From positions 1 through 64,000 of the forward strand of contig NZ_QNRE01000017.1 of assembly GCF_003315035.1 (NCBI RefSeq): 64,000 nucleotides of DNA, in the 5' to 3' direction. The notes beneath the pieces were generated by a model. The model saw only the letters and a program-made list of their open reading frames with translations. It did no database searches and was not told the DNA's origin. The translations under genes were made by a program, and so were the position numbers. Origin of the DNA: Nocardia puris (GTDB lineage: Bacteria; Actinomycetota; Actinomycetes; Mycobacteriales; Mycobacteriaceae). This document shows positions 53,080-61,986 of this stretch, in pieces. Each line of letters opens with the position of its first letter. Positions within the stretch are counted from its first letter, which is position 1.

Positions 53080-53226
53080 GCGCACGAGTGGCCCGGTCGC
53101 GGCGGGCTACGAGTCGTTCTCGGTGGTCGGGATCTCGGCGGGTGCGCCCTACTCCTGCGCGCTGGCCGCCCCGGCCCCCGACCGGGTGCGCGCCGTCGCC
53201 ATCGCGAGCGGGCTCGCCAGGTGGAC
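53080..53226 (+). pseudogene. remnant of an alpha/beta hydrolase gene
   Basis: An in-frame stretch reads GYESFSVVGISAGAPYSCAL then AAPAPDRVRAVAIASGLARW. This is a nucleophile elbow (G-I-S-A-G) with its following helix, as in the middle of an alpha/beta hydrolase. Neither the N-terminal part (HG oxyanion motif) nor the catalytic Asp/His part is found on either side; the frame continues in nonsense Arg-rich sequence. It is best seen as the decayed fragment of a deleted gene. The rest of the 52907-53460 stretch holds only the leuA terminator. Confidence 0.6.
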
Positions 53227-53460
53227 GGCGACGACCACGCGCCGGGGACGGAGATCGGCGCGGCCGTCTTCCGGTACCTGGCTCGGCATTCGTAGCCGAT
53301 CCGCCGCCCGTTTCGAGAAGGTTCCGGCGCGAGCACCCGTCCCGGGCCGGTCACACCGTGGGTCTCGGCACGACCTGCGCGGTCGTTTGCTGACCTGCTA
53401 GCGTTGGTTTGCACGCAAGCGCCGAGCTCTCTGCTCGAATCCCGGGCAGATGGGGGAACT

Positions 53461-55164
53461 GTGACAAACAACGACCACAATCCGACCTCTCCGCCGTGGC
53501 TCCAGAGCCATCCGGTGGACACGGCCGAACCCTCCGCATCGCATGCGGCGCAGGACGAACAGCGCGACGCGCAACCCGCCGAGGTCGCGTCGCAGCCGGG
53601 CGCGCCCGAGGCCGGTGGGGAACAGCCCGCCGCGCCCGAGCCCGCCGCCTGGCTGCCGCCGGAGCCCCCGGGTGACCCGAGCGCCGGCTTCGCGCCACCG
53701 CCCGGTCCCGTGGACCCCTCCGGCTATCCGCCCGGCTTCGCACCGCCGGGCGGTCCCGTGCCGTCCCCGCCGGGGCCGTGGAACACCGGACAGTTCCCGC
53801 AGCAGGGGCCGCAGGGGCAGTTCTCGCCCGACCAGCAGCTTCCCCCGCCGCCCGGCGAGCCCGGCGGCGCGCCGTACGGCGAATACCGGCAGGAGATAGG
53901 GCCCGACGGCCTGGTCCGCCGGGTGTCGCACGACGGGCCGGATCAGGGCCCCGCGCAGGACAATCCGAACGGTCCCATCTACAGCTGGGCCCCGCCGCCT
54001 CCGCCCGCGCAACCGATGCCGCCGCAGCAGCCGATGTATCAGGAGCCGCAGGGCGCGCCGGATCACGGCCAGCCCTGGCAGAGTGGTCCGCCCCCGCAGC
54101 AGCCCGGTTTCGAGCCCCCGCAGCAGCAGGGGTTCGCGCCGCAGCAGCAGTACCAGCCGCCGCAGCAGCACGGCTTCCAGCCGCAGCACATGCCGCAGCC
54201 GGGGCAGCAGCCCGGTTCGGTGAACGATCTGAACCTGTTGAAGCGGGCGCGCCGCGCGCCGCGCAGCGGGTGGCGCCGAGCCGTGCACAAGGCGTCCGGC
54301 GGCATGATCAACCCCGGCGAGTCGGCGGCCGACGTCGTCTACCGGGACCTGGTCGACCGCGTCAACCAGCCGGTGCGCGGCGACTACCGGATCGCGATCC
54401 TCTCGCTGAAGGGCGGTGTCGGCAAGACCACCACCACGGTCGGCCTGGGCTCCACCTTCTCCTCACTGCGCGGTGACCGCGTCATCGCCATCGACGCCAA
54501 CCCCGACCTGGGCACCCTCGCCCACCGGGTGCCGCGCCAGACCCGCTCCACCGTGCGCAACCTGCTCGAGGACACCCACATCTCGCGCTACTCCGATGTG
54601 CGGGCGCACACCTCGCAGGCGCCGAGCCGCCTGGAAGTGCTTGCCTCCGAACAGGATCCGGCGGTCTCCGAGGCGTTCAGCGAAGCCGATTACCGCAAGG
54701 CGATCAGCATCCTGCAGTCCTTCTACAACATCATCCTCACCGACTGCGGCACCGGCCTGATGCACTCGGCGATGTCGGGCGTGCTGGATATGGCCAGCGC
54801 CCTGGTGCTGGTCACCTCCCCCGCCATCGACGGCGCCCGCTCCGCCTCGGCCACCCTGGACTGGCTCGACCACCACGGCTACGGCAAGCTCGTCGAGCGC
54901 ACCGTGGTGGTGGTCAACGCCTCCCGCCGCGGCGCCTCCACCGTCGACCTGGACCAGCTCCGCAAGCTGTTCCTCGACCGCACCCGCGCCGTCCAGGTCG
55001 TCCCCTTCGACGACCACCTCGCCGAAGGCGCCGAAATCGACCTGGAACTGGTGAGCAAACCCACCCGCCGCGCCCTGCTCGAACTGGCCGCCATGGTCGC
55101 CGACGACTTCGGCTTCGTCGGCGCCCAGCAATACCAGGGTCCGGGGCCGGTCGGCCCGCGCTGA
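53461..55164 (+). CDS. EspI-like MinD/ParA-family ATPase with long Pro/Gln-rich N-terminus
   Basis: A 567-residue protein from the GTG at 53461 (GGGGGA 4 nt upstream). Residues 1-270 are disordered and rich in Pro, Gln and Gly. The C-terminal 250 residues form a ParA/MinD ATPase: deviant Walker A LKGGVGKTTTT (Lys322), AIDANPDLGTLAHRV, IILTDCGTGLMHSAMSGVL and VVVVNASRRGAS. The architecture is that of EspI (Rv3876) and related ATPases encoded at ESX type VII secretion loci, but no ESX gene is near. It may help position or regulate a secretion or division system; this is inference. Confidence 0.8.
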   Translation: MTNNDHNPTSPPWLQSHPVDTAEPSASHAAQDEQRDAQPAEVASQPGAPEAGGEQPAAPEPAAWLPPEPPGDPSAGFAPPPGPVDPSGYPPGFAPPGGPVPSPPGPWNTGQFPQQGPQGQFSPDQQLPPPPGEPGGAPYGEYRQEIGPDGLVRRVSHDGPDQGPAQDNPNGPIYSWAPPPPPAQPMPPQQPMYQEPQGAPDHGQPWQSGPPPQQPGFEPPQQQGFAPQQQYQPPQQHGFQPQHMPQPGQQPGSVNDLNLLKRARRAPRSGWRRAVHKASGGMINPGESAADVVYRDLVDRVNQPVRGDYRIAILSLKGGVGKTTTTVGLGSTFSSLRGDRVIAIDANPDLGTLAHRVPRQTRSTVRNLLEDTHISRYSDVRAHTSQAPSRLEVLASEQDPAVSEAFSEADYRKAISILQSFYNIILTDCGTGLMHSAMSGVLDMASALVLVTSPAIDGARSASATLDWLDHHGYGKLVERTVVVVNASRRGASTVDLDQLRKLFLDRTRAVQVVPFDDHLAEGAEIDLELVSKPTRRALLELAAMVADDFGFVGAQQYQGPGPVGPR

Positions 55165-55650
55165 TCGAAAACCGCCGGGGCGCAGGGGATTTCGCGCCCC
55201 GGCGGGCCAGGTCCGTGATTCACCGCGCAGGGTCGCCGGGTGGCACGAACGATCACACCCCGAGAAGACTTGTCTGCGGGCCTGTCTCGCTGGTTCCGCT
55301 GCTGCACAAGGGCACAAGCGAGTAGAGGCCAGGGAGTCTGCGCGTAGCAAGTACGCATGAAGCGGCACGAGTTCGCCGGCGAGTCAGTTCGGGCGGCCGG
55401 TACGCTCGCCGCGCAGGCGCCTACCTCGAATCCCCCAAGGCCCCAGAACATGCCAGGTTCCCCCTGCAAGTTTCGAGAAGTGGCGCGCGCATCGGGCGGG
55501 CGGGGGTTAGGCTCCCCGGGATGCCCATGGTGCGGCTGGGGCTGGAGTGGACCGGTCGCGGTGCCGTGCGGGGCGGGTGGGATGGCTCCGAGCAGGCGCT
55601 TTACAGTGGGTCGGCGAGATCAACGGTGTGGCGAAGGCTGGGCGGCGGAA
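55165..55650. other. intergenic stretch with terminator of the ParA-like gene
   Basis: Perfect 12-bp terminator stem CCGCCGGGGCGC (55172-55183)/GCGCCCCGGCGG (55194-55205). The remaining 440 bp show no credible gene, although the frame of the following enzyme stays open without a ribosome-binding site. Confidence 0.5.
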
Positions 55651-57408
55651 GTGCGAGATCAGCGGTTGGCCGTGTCGCGGAGGACGGTACTCCGGGGTAC
55701 GGCGGCGATGGGGGCGGCGCTGACGGCCGCCTCGCTCGGCTCGGCGACGGCGGCGGCCGCCCCCGGTAGACGCGTGGCGGTGCTCGGCGGCGGTGTCGCG
55801 GGACTCACCGCGGCGCACGAACTGGCCGAGCGCGGCTTCGAGGTCACGGTCTACGAGCGACGCGCCCTGGGCGGCAAGGCCCGCAGCATTCCGGTGCCGG
55901 GCAGCGGGCGCGACGGCCGCCCCGACCTCCCGGGCGAGCACGGGTTCCGCTTCTTTCCCGGCTTCTACCAACACATTCCGGACACCATGCGGCGAATTCC
56001 GTTCGGCGGCAATCCCGATGGTGTGTGGAACAACCTGATCGGCGTGCCGGAAGCCCGTTTCTCCCGCCTCGACGGCGACGACTTCCGCGTCCCCCTCGGT
56101 ATGCGCGCCCGCCCCGAACCCACGCCCGACGCGCTGCGCGAAACCCTCGGCGCCGGCATCGCGACCGCCCTGCGGATGCCGATGTCGGAGGGGCTGTGGT
56201 TCGCCAACCGGCTGCTGGTCTTCAACACCAGCTGCGACGCCCGCCGCTTCGGCCAGTGGGAGTACCTGTCCTGGCGCGACTACGTGGGCAGCCGCGACCG
56301 TTCGCACGAGTTCCGCGCGCTCATCTCGCGCACCCTCACCAGCATCATGGTCGCCGCGAAGGACAACCTCGCCAGTGTGCGCACCATCGGCAACATGGGA
56401 GAGCAGTTCCTCGGCAACCCGTTCGAGGTGGGCAACGACGGCGCGCTGGACCGCGTGCTCACCGGCCCCACCAACGAGGCGTGGATCGACCCGTGGGCCG
56501 AGCGGTTGCGTGCGCTGGGCGTGCGGTTCGTGCTGGGCGCGGATGTGCGCGGGCTCGAAATGCGGGACGGCCGTGTGGTTTCGGCGCGCGTGGTGCGCGG
56601 CGGCGCGGCCGAGAACGTCGACGCCGACTACTTCGTGGTGGCGTTGGCGGCCGAACAGGCGCGGCTGCTGTGGTCGCCCGCCGTGCTCGAGGCGTGGCCC
56701 GAATTGTCGGGCATGGAACGGCTTTTCGTGGACTGGATGACGGGAATGCAGTTCTACCTGCGCCGTTCGCCCGTGCTGTCGCAGGGACACGTCGCCTATA
56801 TCGACTCGCCGTGGTCGCTCACCTCGATCAGCCAGAACCAGCTGTGGACGCGCAAGCTGCCCGACTACGGCGACGGCGGCGTGCAGGACTGCCTCTCGGT
56901 GGACATCTCCGACTGGCACACCCCCGGCATCCTGTATCGCAAGCCCGCGATCGAGTGCACCCACGACGAAATCGCCCGCGAGGTGTGGGCGCAGCTGAAA
57001 GCCCACCTCAACGACCGCGGCGACCTGCTGCGCGACGACGACCTGCACTCCTGGTTCCTCGACCCGGCGATCGTCTGGCACCCCGACCGCGGTCGCAACA
57101 CCAACGACGATCCGCTGCTCATCAACACCGCCGGCTCCTGGGACCTGCGCCCCGCACCGCACGGCGGGGTGCCCAACCTGTTCCTCGCGGGCGACTACGT
57201 GCGTACGAACGTGGATCTGGCCACGATGGAGGGCGCGAACGAGTCGGCGCGCGCCGCGGTGAACGCGCTGCTCGATGTCGCGGGCTCGGACGCCCCGCGC
57301 TGCCGCACGTTCACGCTGTATCGCGCCGCCGAACTCGAGCCGTTCCGCCAGCTGGACGTGCAGCGCTACGCGGCGGGCGAACCGAATCTCTTCGACGTGG
57401 AGTTCTGA
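55651..57408 (+). CDS. Tat-exported FAD-dependent amine-oxidase-like enzyme (phytoene/hydroxysqualene desaturase family)
   Basis: About 585 residues from the GTG at 55651; a GTG at 55672 directly before the Tat motif is an alternative. The N-terminus has SRRTVLRG followed by a hydrophobic stretch ending SATAAAAPG, a twin-arginine signal. FAD-binding Rossmann VAVLGGGVAGLTAAHELAERGFEVTVYERR, then GEHGFRFFPGFYQHIPDTM, and the C-terminal FAD motif PNLFLAGDYVRTNVDLATMEGANES. The family includes carotenoid desaturases and hydroxysqualene dehydroxylases; export makes a classical carotenoid role less certain. Substrate unknown. Confidence 0.8.
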   Translation: MRDQRLAVSRRTVLRGTAAMGAALTAASLGSATAAAAPGRRVAVLGGGVAGLTAAHELAERGFEVTVYERRALGGKARSIPVPGSGRDGRPDLPGEHGFRFFPGFYQHIPDTMRRIPFGGNPDGVWNNLIGVPEARFSRLDGDDFRVPLGMRARPEPTPDALRETLGAGIATALRMPMSEGLWFANRLLVFNTSCDARRFGQWEYLSWRDYVGSRDRSHEFRALISRTLTSIMVAAKDNLASVRTIGNMGEQFLGNPFEVGNDGALDRVLTGPTNEAWIDPWAERLRALGVRFVLGADVRGLEMRDGRVVSARVVRGGAAENVDADYFVVALAAEQARLLWSPAVLEAWPELSGMERLFVDWMTGMQFYLRRSPVLSQGHVAYIDSPWSLTSISQNQLWTRKLPDYGDGGVQDCLSVDISDWHTPGILYRKPAIECTHDEIAREVWAQLKAHLNDRGDLLRDDDLHSWFLDPAIVWHPDRGRNTNDDPLLINTAGSWDLRPAPHGGVPNLFLAGDYVRTNVDLATMEGANESARAAVNALLDVAGSDAPRCRTFTLYRAAELEPFRQLDVQRYAAGEPNLFDVEF

Positions 57409-57597
57409 TCGCCCGCCGGGCACCATTCATGGGATGTAAGTCCGTGGGCGCATCCTGAAGGAGGACGATCCCCGACGTCCCTGCCTCGCTCGAGGAGATG
57501 GAGCGCGCCTACACCCTGGAGAACTTCCGCAAGCGGTTGTACTAGGGGTGTGAGCGGCCCGACCCCGGCTGTCGGCACACGCCGGGGGACCCGCACA
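57409..57597 (+). other. short intergenic stretch with a gene-like fragment
   Basis: One frame reads SLEEMERAYTLENFRKRLY-stop (ending at 57545), with amino-acid use like a real C-terminus, but nothing upstream of about 57470 continues it. It may be the last piece of a deleted gene. No function can be assigned. Confidence 0.3.
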
Positions 57598-57612
57598 TAG
57601 ACTCTCGGCGTG
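57598..57612 (+). promoter_or_regulatory. -10 box of a leaderless transcript (murT-gatD)
   Basis: TAGACT at 57598-57603, 6 nt, then the GTG start of murT. Confidence 0.5.
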
Positions 57613-58845
57613 GCGAAGATATCGATGCGTGGGCGGATCGCCCTGCGCGCCGCGGCGGCAGCGTCGTGGGCGTCGCAGAAGGCGGGCCGCGGCAAGGGTT
57701 CGATGATCGGCGGGCTGATCGCGCTGAAGATCGATCCGACGATCATGGAACAGCTCGGCCGCGACCGCCGGACGGTGCTCATCACCGGCACCAACGGCAA
57801 GTCCACCACCACGCGCATGACCACGGCGGCGCTGAGCACGCTGGGCCAGGTCGCCACCCAGGCCGACGGCGCCAACATGGACGCGGGCATCGTGGCCGCG
57901 CTGAGCGCGCACCCCGGCGTGGCGCTGGCCGCCATCGAGGTGGACGAACTGCACCTGCCGCACGTGAGCGACGCGCTGAACCCGGCCGGGGTGGTGCTGC
58001 TGAACCTCAGCCGCGACCAGTTGGACCGGGTGGGCGAGATCAACATGATCGAGCGCAGGCTGCGGGCGGGGCTGGCACGCCACCCCGAGACCGTGGTGGT
58101 CGCCAACTGCGACGACGTGCTGGTCACCTCGATCGCCTACGACCATCCGAACGTGGTGTGGGTGGCGGCGGGCAGCGGCTGGGCCGTCGACGCCACGAGT
58201 TGTCCGCGCAGCGGCGAGCCGATCCTCTGGGAAGGCGAGCACTGGTACAGCACCGGCACGGATTTCCAACGGCCGCAACCGGATTGGTGGCTGGAAGGTA
58301 CCGACCTGGTCGGGCCGGGCGGTGACCGCCACCACCTCGAACTGGCGCTGCCGGGCCGTGCCAATCGCGGCAACGCGGCCCAGGCGGTGGCGGCCTCCGT
58401 CGCGTTGGGCGCCGACGCCGCCAAGGCCGTCGCGGCCGCCGGGACCGTGCGCGAGATCGCGGGCCGCTACCGCACCGTGCAGGTCGGCAAGCATTCCGCG
58501 CGGCTGCTGCTGGCGAAGAATCCGGCGGGCTGGCAGGAGGCGCTGTCGATGATCGAGCCGACCGCGGCCGGTCTCGTCATCGCCGTGAACGGGCAGGTGC
58601 CCGACGGTGAGGACCTGTCCTGGCTGTGGGATGTGCGTTTCGAGCACTTCGAGGGCGTGCAGGTGGTGGCCTCGGGCGAGCGCGCCACCGACCTCGCGGT
58701 GCGCCTCACCTACGCGGGTGTCGAGCACACCACGGTGGCGAATCCGTTGCGCGCCATCGCTTCCTGCCCGCCCGGACGGGTGGAAGTGCTCGCCAACTAC
58801 ACCGCGTTCCGCGACCTCAACCGCGACTTGGAGAATCATGGGTGA
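57610..58845 (+). CDS. murT: lipid II isoglutaminyl synthase, MurT subunit
   Basis: A 411-residue Mur-ligase-like protein that with GatD amidates the D-Glu of lipid II to D-isoglutamine. P-loop GTNGKSTTT (60-68), Mur-ligase IEVDELHLP, and a C-terminal DUF1727 domain (LLAKNPAGWQEALSMI ... WDVRFEHFEG). The place of the Cys4 zinc ribbon reads C198-P-R-S ... Y-S214-T-G, where relatives have CPxC ... CxxC, so the metal site has lost at least two cysteines. It overlaps gatD by 8 nt. Matches Rv3712. Confidence 0.94.
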   Translation: MAKISMRGRIALRAAAAASWASQKAGRGKGSMIGGLIALKIDPTIMEQLGRDRRTVLITGTNGKSTTTRMTTAALSTLGQVATQADGANMDAGIVAALSAHPGVALAAIEVDELHLPHVSDALNPAGVVLLNLSRDQLDRVGEINMIERRLRAGLARHPETVVVANCDDVLVTSIAYDHPNVVWVAAGSGWAVDATSCPRSGEPILWEGEHWYSTGTDFQRPQPDWWLEGTDLVGPGGDRHHLELALPGRANRGNAAQAVAASVALGADAAKAVAAAGTVREIAGRYRTVQVGKHSARLLLAKNPAGWQEALSMIEPTAAGLVIAVNGQVPDGEDLSWLWDVRFEHFEGVQVVASGERATDLAVRLTYAGVEHTTVANPLRAIASCPPGRVEVLANYTAFRDLNRDLENHG

Positions 58846-59548
58846 CTCGACCGTTCGGATCGGCCTGGTCCTGCCCGATGTGATGGGCACCTACGGTGAC
58901 GGCGGCAACGCGCTCGTGCTGCGCCAGCGGCTGCGGATGCGCGGGTACGACGCCGAGATCGTCGAAATCACCCTGCCCGACCCGGTTCCCAACTCCCTCG
59001 ACCTCTACACCCTCGGCGGCGCGGAGGATTCGGCGCAGCGCCTGGCCACGCGCCACCTCCAGCGGTACCCCGGCTTGCAGGAAGCGGCCGCGAAAGGCGC
59101 TCCGGTGCTTGCCATTTGCGCCGCGATCCAGGTGCTGGGTAACTGGTACGAAACCTCGTCCGGCGAGCGCGTGGACGGTGTGGGCATGCTCGACGTCACC
59201 ACCTCGCCCCAGAAGACCCGCTCCATCGGCGAAGTCACCACGACACCGCTCATCGACGGGCTCACCGCGCCGCTGACAGGCTTCGAAAACCACCGGGGCG
59301 GAACGACTCTCGGCGCCTCGGCCAAGGGGTTGGCCCGCGTCACGCGCGGCGTCGGCAACGGAGTGGGCGACAGTCTCGAAGGGGCAGTGCAGGGTTCCGT
59401 CATCGGCACCTACATGCACGGCCCCGCCCTGGCCCGCAACCCCGAACTCGCCGACCTGCTGCTCTCCCGAGCACTCGGCGTGGACTCCCTGGCCCCCCTC
59501 GACCTGCCCGAGGTGGACCAACTCCGCCGCGAACGCCTCCGCGCCTGA
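58838..59548 (+). CDS. gatD: lipid II isoglutaminyl synthase, glutamine amidotransferase subunit GatD
   Basis: A 236-residue class-I-like (CobB/CobQ type) glutaminase that supplies ammonia to MurT. Catalytic Cys94 in LAICAAIQVLGN and His194 in GTYMHGPAL; the same residue numbers as in the well-studied S. aureus enzyme for Cys. The ATG lies inside the end of murT, 8 nt before its stop, so translation of the two subunits is coupled. Matches Rv3713. Confidence 0.95.
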   Translation: MGDSTVRIGLVLPDVMGTYGDGGNALVLRQRLRMRGYDAEIVEITLPDPVPNSLDLYTLGGAEDSAQRLATRHLQRYPGLQEAAAKGAPVLAICAAIQVLGNWYETSSGERVDGVGMLDVTTSPQKTRSIGEVTTTPLIDGLTAPLTGFENHRGGTTLGASAKGLARVTRGVGNGVGDSLEGAVQGSVIGTYMHGPALARNPELADLLLSRALGVDSLAPLDLPEVDQLRRERLRA

Positions 59549-59576
59549 GAGCCGGCCGGCCTTCTCCTACGCGTTG

Positions 59577-59663
59577 TGCTACTCGAGTAGCATTCATCGT
59601 CGTTTGTGCTACTTTTCAGCCGTAAAGTAGCACAAACGACGGTCGGTGCGGGGTGAGTAGCAG
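59577..59663. promoter_or_regulatory. array of five GTAGCA half-sites before the Fic gene
   Basis: A perfect 16-bp palindrome TGCTACTCGAGTAGCA (59577-59592), a perfect 18-bp inverted repeat CGTCGTTTGTGCTACTTT (59598-59615)/complement (59624-59641), and a single GAGTAGCA at 59655-59662 touching the start codon. All five arms share GTAGCA, so one protein could bind all of them. Confidence 0.7.
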
Positions 59664-60824
59664 ATGCGGATCGAGGACTTCGGCCCCGGTCAGCGACCGT
59701 ACGTCGTGCGAGCCGAGAACGGCTACCGGGCGTTCGTCCCGCCGTCGCTACCACCGGATCTGGCATTGCAGCCCGGTTTGGTGCGGAGGTTGTCGGGGGC
59801 CGACCGGGCAGTCGGCGAGCTGGCCGGATTGGGCCGTGGCCTGCCCAATCCCGAACTGTTCTGCCGGGCGCTCGTGCGACGTGAAGCGGTGCTGTCCAGT
59901 CGGATCGAAGGCACTCAGGCGTCGCTGTCCGACCTGGCGCTGTACGAGGCCGAGCAGCCACGCAGGTCCGAGGGCGACGTCCGGGAGGTATTCAACTATG
60001 TGCGGGCAACGGATCATGTGCTCGATCCGGATCGCCGACTTCCGCTGAGCCTGCCACTGCTGCGGGAAGCGCATCAGATCTTGCTGTCGGGCGTGCGAGG
60101 TGAGTACGCGACACCCGGGGACTTCCGCCGGACACAGAACTGGATCGGGCCACCCGGGTCCGTCATCGACAACGCAACTTATGTACCGCCGCCTCCGGAA
60201 CAGATGTGGGATTGCCTGGTCGCTCTGGAGAAGTACCTCCACGCCGACGGTGTGCTTCCGCCGCTGCTGGCGATCGCCGCGGTGCATTATCAGTTCGAAG
60301 CGATTCGTCCATTTGTCGACGGCAACGGCCGTATCGGCCGCCTTCTGGCGGTGTTGCTACTGGTCGAGTGGGGATTGCTGCCGGGTCCACTCCTCGATTT
60401 GTCCGCCTACATCGAACCGCGTCGTGACCGGTACTACGACGGCCTGCTTCGCGTATCCACCGACGGTGATTGGCAGGGCTGGTTCGAGTTCTTCCTCGAA
60501 GTGATCGAAGAGCAAGCCCGCGACAGTCTGGCGCGCGCGATCCGTCTGGACGAACTCCGCACAGATCTGCGCCGACGGGTCGCGACCGCGCGCTCTTCCG
60601 GGCTGTTGCCACTGTTGGTGGACGAACTGTTCCGATCGCCGGTGATCGGTATCAACACCACGAAAGATGTTCTGGGAGTGACGCATCGGGCGGCGACCTT
60701 GAATCTGGAGAAGCTGGTCGCGGCAGGGATCCTGGTCGAGGTCACGCGGAGTCGAACCCGGTTGTTCGCCGCTCCGGAGATCATGGCCGTCATGAGCGAC
60801 ACACCGGCACGCGATATTCGCTGA
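59664..60824 (+). CDS. Fic-domain protein with winged-helix C-terminus, catalytic His replaced
   Basis: A 386-residue protein of the common bacterial Fic/DUF4172-like layout: N-terminal helices with inhibitory motif SSRIEG (78-83, class II, S-x-x-x-E-G), a Fic core, and a C-terminal winged helix (GINTTKDVLGVTHRAATLNLEKLVAAGILVE). The Fic motif H-P-F-x-D-G-N-G-R-x-x-R reads I-R215-P-F-V-D-G-N-G-R-I-G-R: the catalytic His is Arg (CGT, one base from CAT). All phosphate-binding residues are kept, so it should still bind nucleotide, but AMP transfer is doubtful. The winged helix may bind the half-site array in front of the gene. Confidence 0.88.
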   Translation: MRIEDFGPGQRPYVVRAENGYRAFVPPSLPPDLALQPGLVRRLSGADRAVGELAGLGRGLPNPELFCRALVRREAVLSSRIEGTQASLSDLALYEAEQPRRSEGDVREVFNYVRATDHVLDPDRRLPLSLPLLREAHQILLSGVRGEYATPGDFRRTQNWIGPPGSVIDNATYVPPPPEQMWDCLVALEKYLHADGVLPPLLAIAAVHYQFEAIRPFVDGNGRIGRLLAVLLLVEWGLLPGPLLDLSAYIEPRRDRYYDGLLRVSTDGDWQGWFEFFLEVIEEQARDSLARAIRLDELRTDLRRRVATARSSGLLPLLVDELFRSPVIGINTTKDVLGVTHRAATLNLEKLVAAGILVEVTRSRTRLFAAPEIMAVMSDTPARDIR

Positions 60825-60964
60825 CCGGTGACACCGCACCCGGTCGCTACGGTGCTGCCCGGGTTCCGCCCGCGTCGGAGGCGTGGCCCGATACACGGCA
60901 CCTGAACGGCTTCGACGGTGAGTACTACCGGCGCTCGCGAATACCCGCCCGACGCGACCTCGCG

Positions 60965-61945
60965 CTACGGGCGACTGGCCGCCCGTTCCAGATCGCCGAT
61001 CCGGGACACCTCCGTGGGTGCCGCCGACGCGGCGGCACGATCGGGGCTACGACCATTCCCAGACTGCCTGACCCGCCCGCCCGTGGTCGCCACGAACGCG
61101 CCAGCGATCACGATCACTCCGCCGGCGAGTTGGAGGGCCGTGGGGTCTTCGTCGAGGACGGCCCAGGAGGCGGCTATGCCGACGATGGGGACGAGGAGGG
61201 AGAAGGGGGCTACGGTGCCGGCCGGGTAGCGGCTCATGAGGAAGGTCCACAGGCCCGAACCGATGACGGTGCCGAACACGACGATGTAGGCGAGGCCCGC
61301 CAGGGCGGGCCAGAAGGTGGACGCGGCAGTGTCAGCGAGGGCGCGCAGGCCGGTGGACGGGCCCTCGGTGAGCGCCGACAGGGCGAACAGCGGGAGCGGC
61401 GGGATCACGGTCATCCACAGGGTGAGGTGCAGGGGGTTGACGTCGCGACCGGTCGCGGCCAGGCGCGAGCCGATATTGCCGAAGGCCCAGCCGAGTCCGC
61501 CCGCCAACGTGAGCAGCAGCGGAAGCAACGGCGCGACGTGCATCCGGTCGGCGCCGATCACCACGATCCCGGTCACGGCCACGGCGAGGCCGCCCATCTG
61601 GGCCGGGCGCAGGCGTTCGCGCAGCAGCAGCGCGCCGAGCGCGACGGTGAACGGCGCGGAGGATTGCAGCACCAGGGAGGCGAGTCCGGTCGGCATCCCC
61701 TCGCGCATCGCGGTGAACAGGAACGCGAATTGCAGCACGCCGAAACCGGTGCCGTACAACAATAACCAGCGCGCGGGCACGCGCGGACGGGGCACGAACA
61801 GCAGCACGGGGACGGCGAGCACCGCGAAGCGCAGGGCCGCGAAGAACAGCGGCGGGAAGTGGTCGAGGCCGTAGCGGATGGCGAGGAAGTTCAGGCCCCA
61901 GAGCAGGACGACGGTCAGTCCGAGGAGGCGGTCGCGGTGGTTCAC
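60965..61945 (-). CDS. EamA/DMT-family metabolite exporter
   Basis: About 326 residues from the GTG at 61945 (VNHRDRLLGLTVVLLWGLNFLAIRYGL); an ATG nine codons upstream is possible. Two EamA repeats of five helices each are visible, with WGLNFLAIRYGLDHFPPLFFAALRF in the first and TLAGGLGWAFGNIGSRLAA opening the second. Drug/metabolite exporters of this type release amino acids or purine derivatives. The last 35 residues are hydrophilic. A LysR regulator reads away from it with repeated sites between the genes. Confidence 0.85.
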   Translation of the reverse strand: MNHRDRLLGLTVVLLWGLNFLAIRYGLDHFPPLFFAALRFAVLAVPVLLFVPRPRVPARWLLLYGTGFGVLQFAFLFTAMREGMPTGLASLVLQSSAPFTVALGALLLRERLRPAQMGGLAVAVTGIVVIGADRMHVAPLLPLLLTLAGGLGWAFGNIGSRLAATGRDVNPLHLTLWMTVIPPLPLFALSALTEGPSTGLRALADTAASTFWPALAGLAYIVVFGTVIGSGLWTFLMSRYPAGTVAPFSLLVPIVGIAASWAVLDEDPTALQLAGGVIVIAGAFVATTGGRVRQSGNGRSPDRAAASAAPTEVSRIGDLERAASRP

Positions 61946-61986
61946 CCGTCCATCGTCGGATCGGTGAACCATCAGGACAATCGAAT

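Noticed and set aside
53461..55164. Type VII (ESX) secretion locus suggested by the EspI-like ATPase
   Set aside because: No EccA-E, PE/PPE or WXG100 genes occur nearby.
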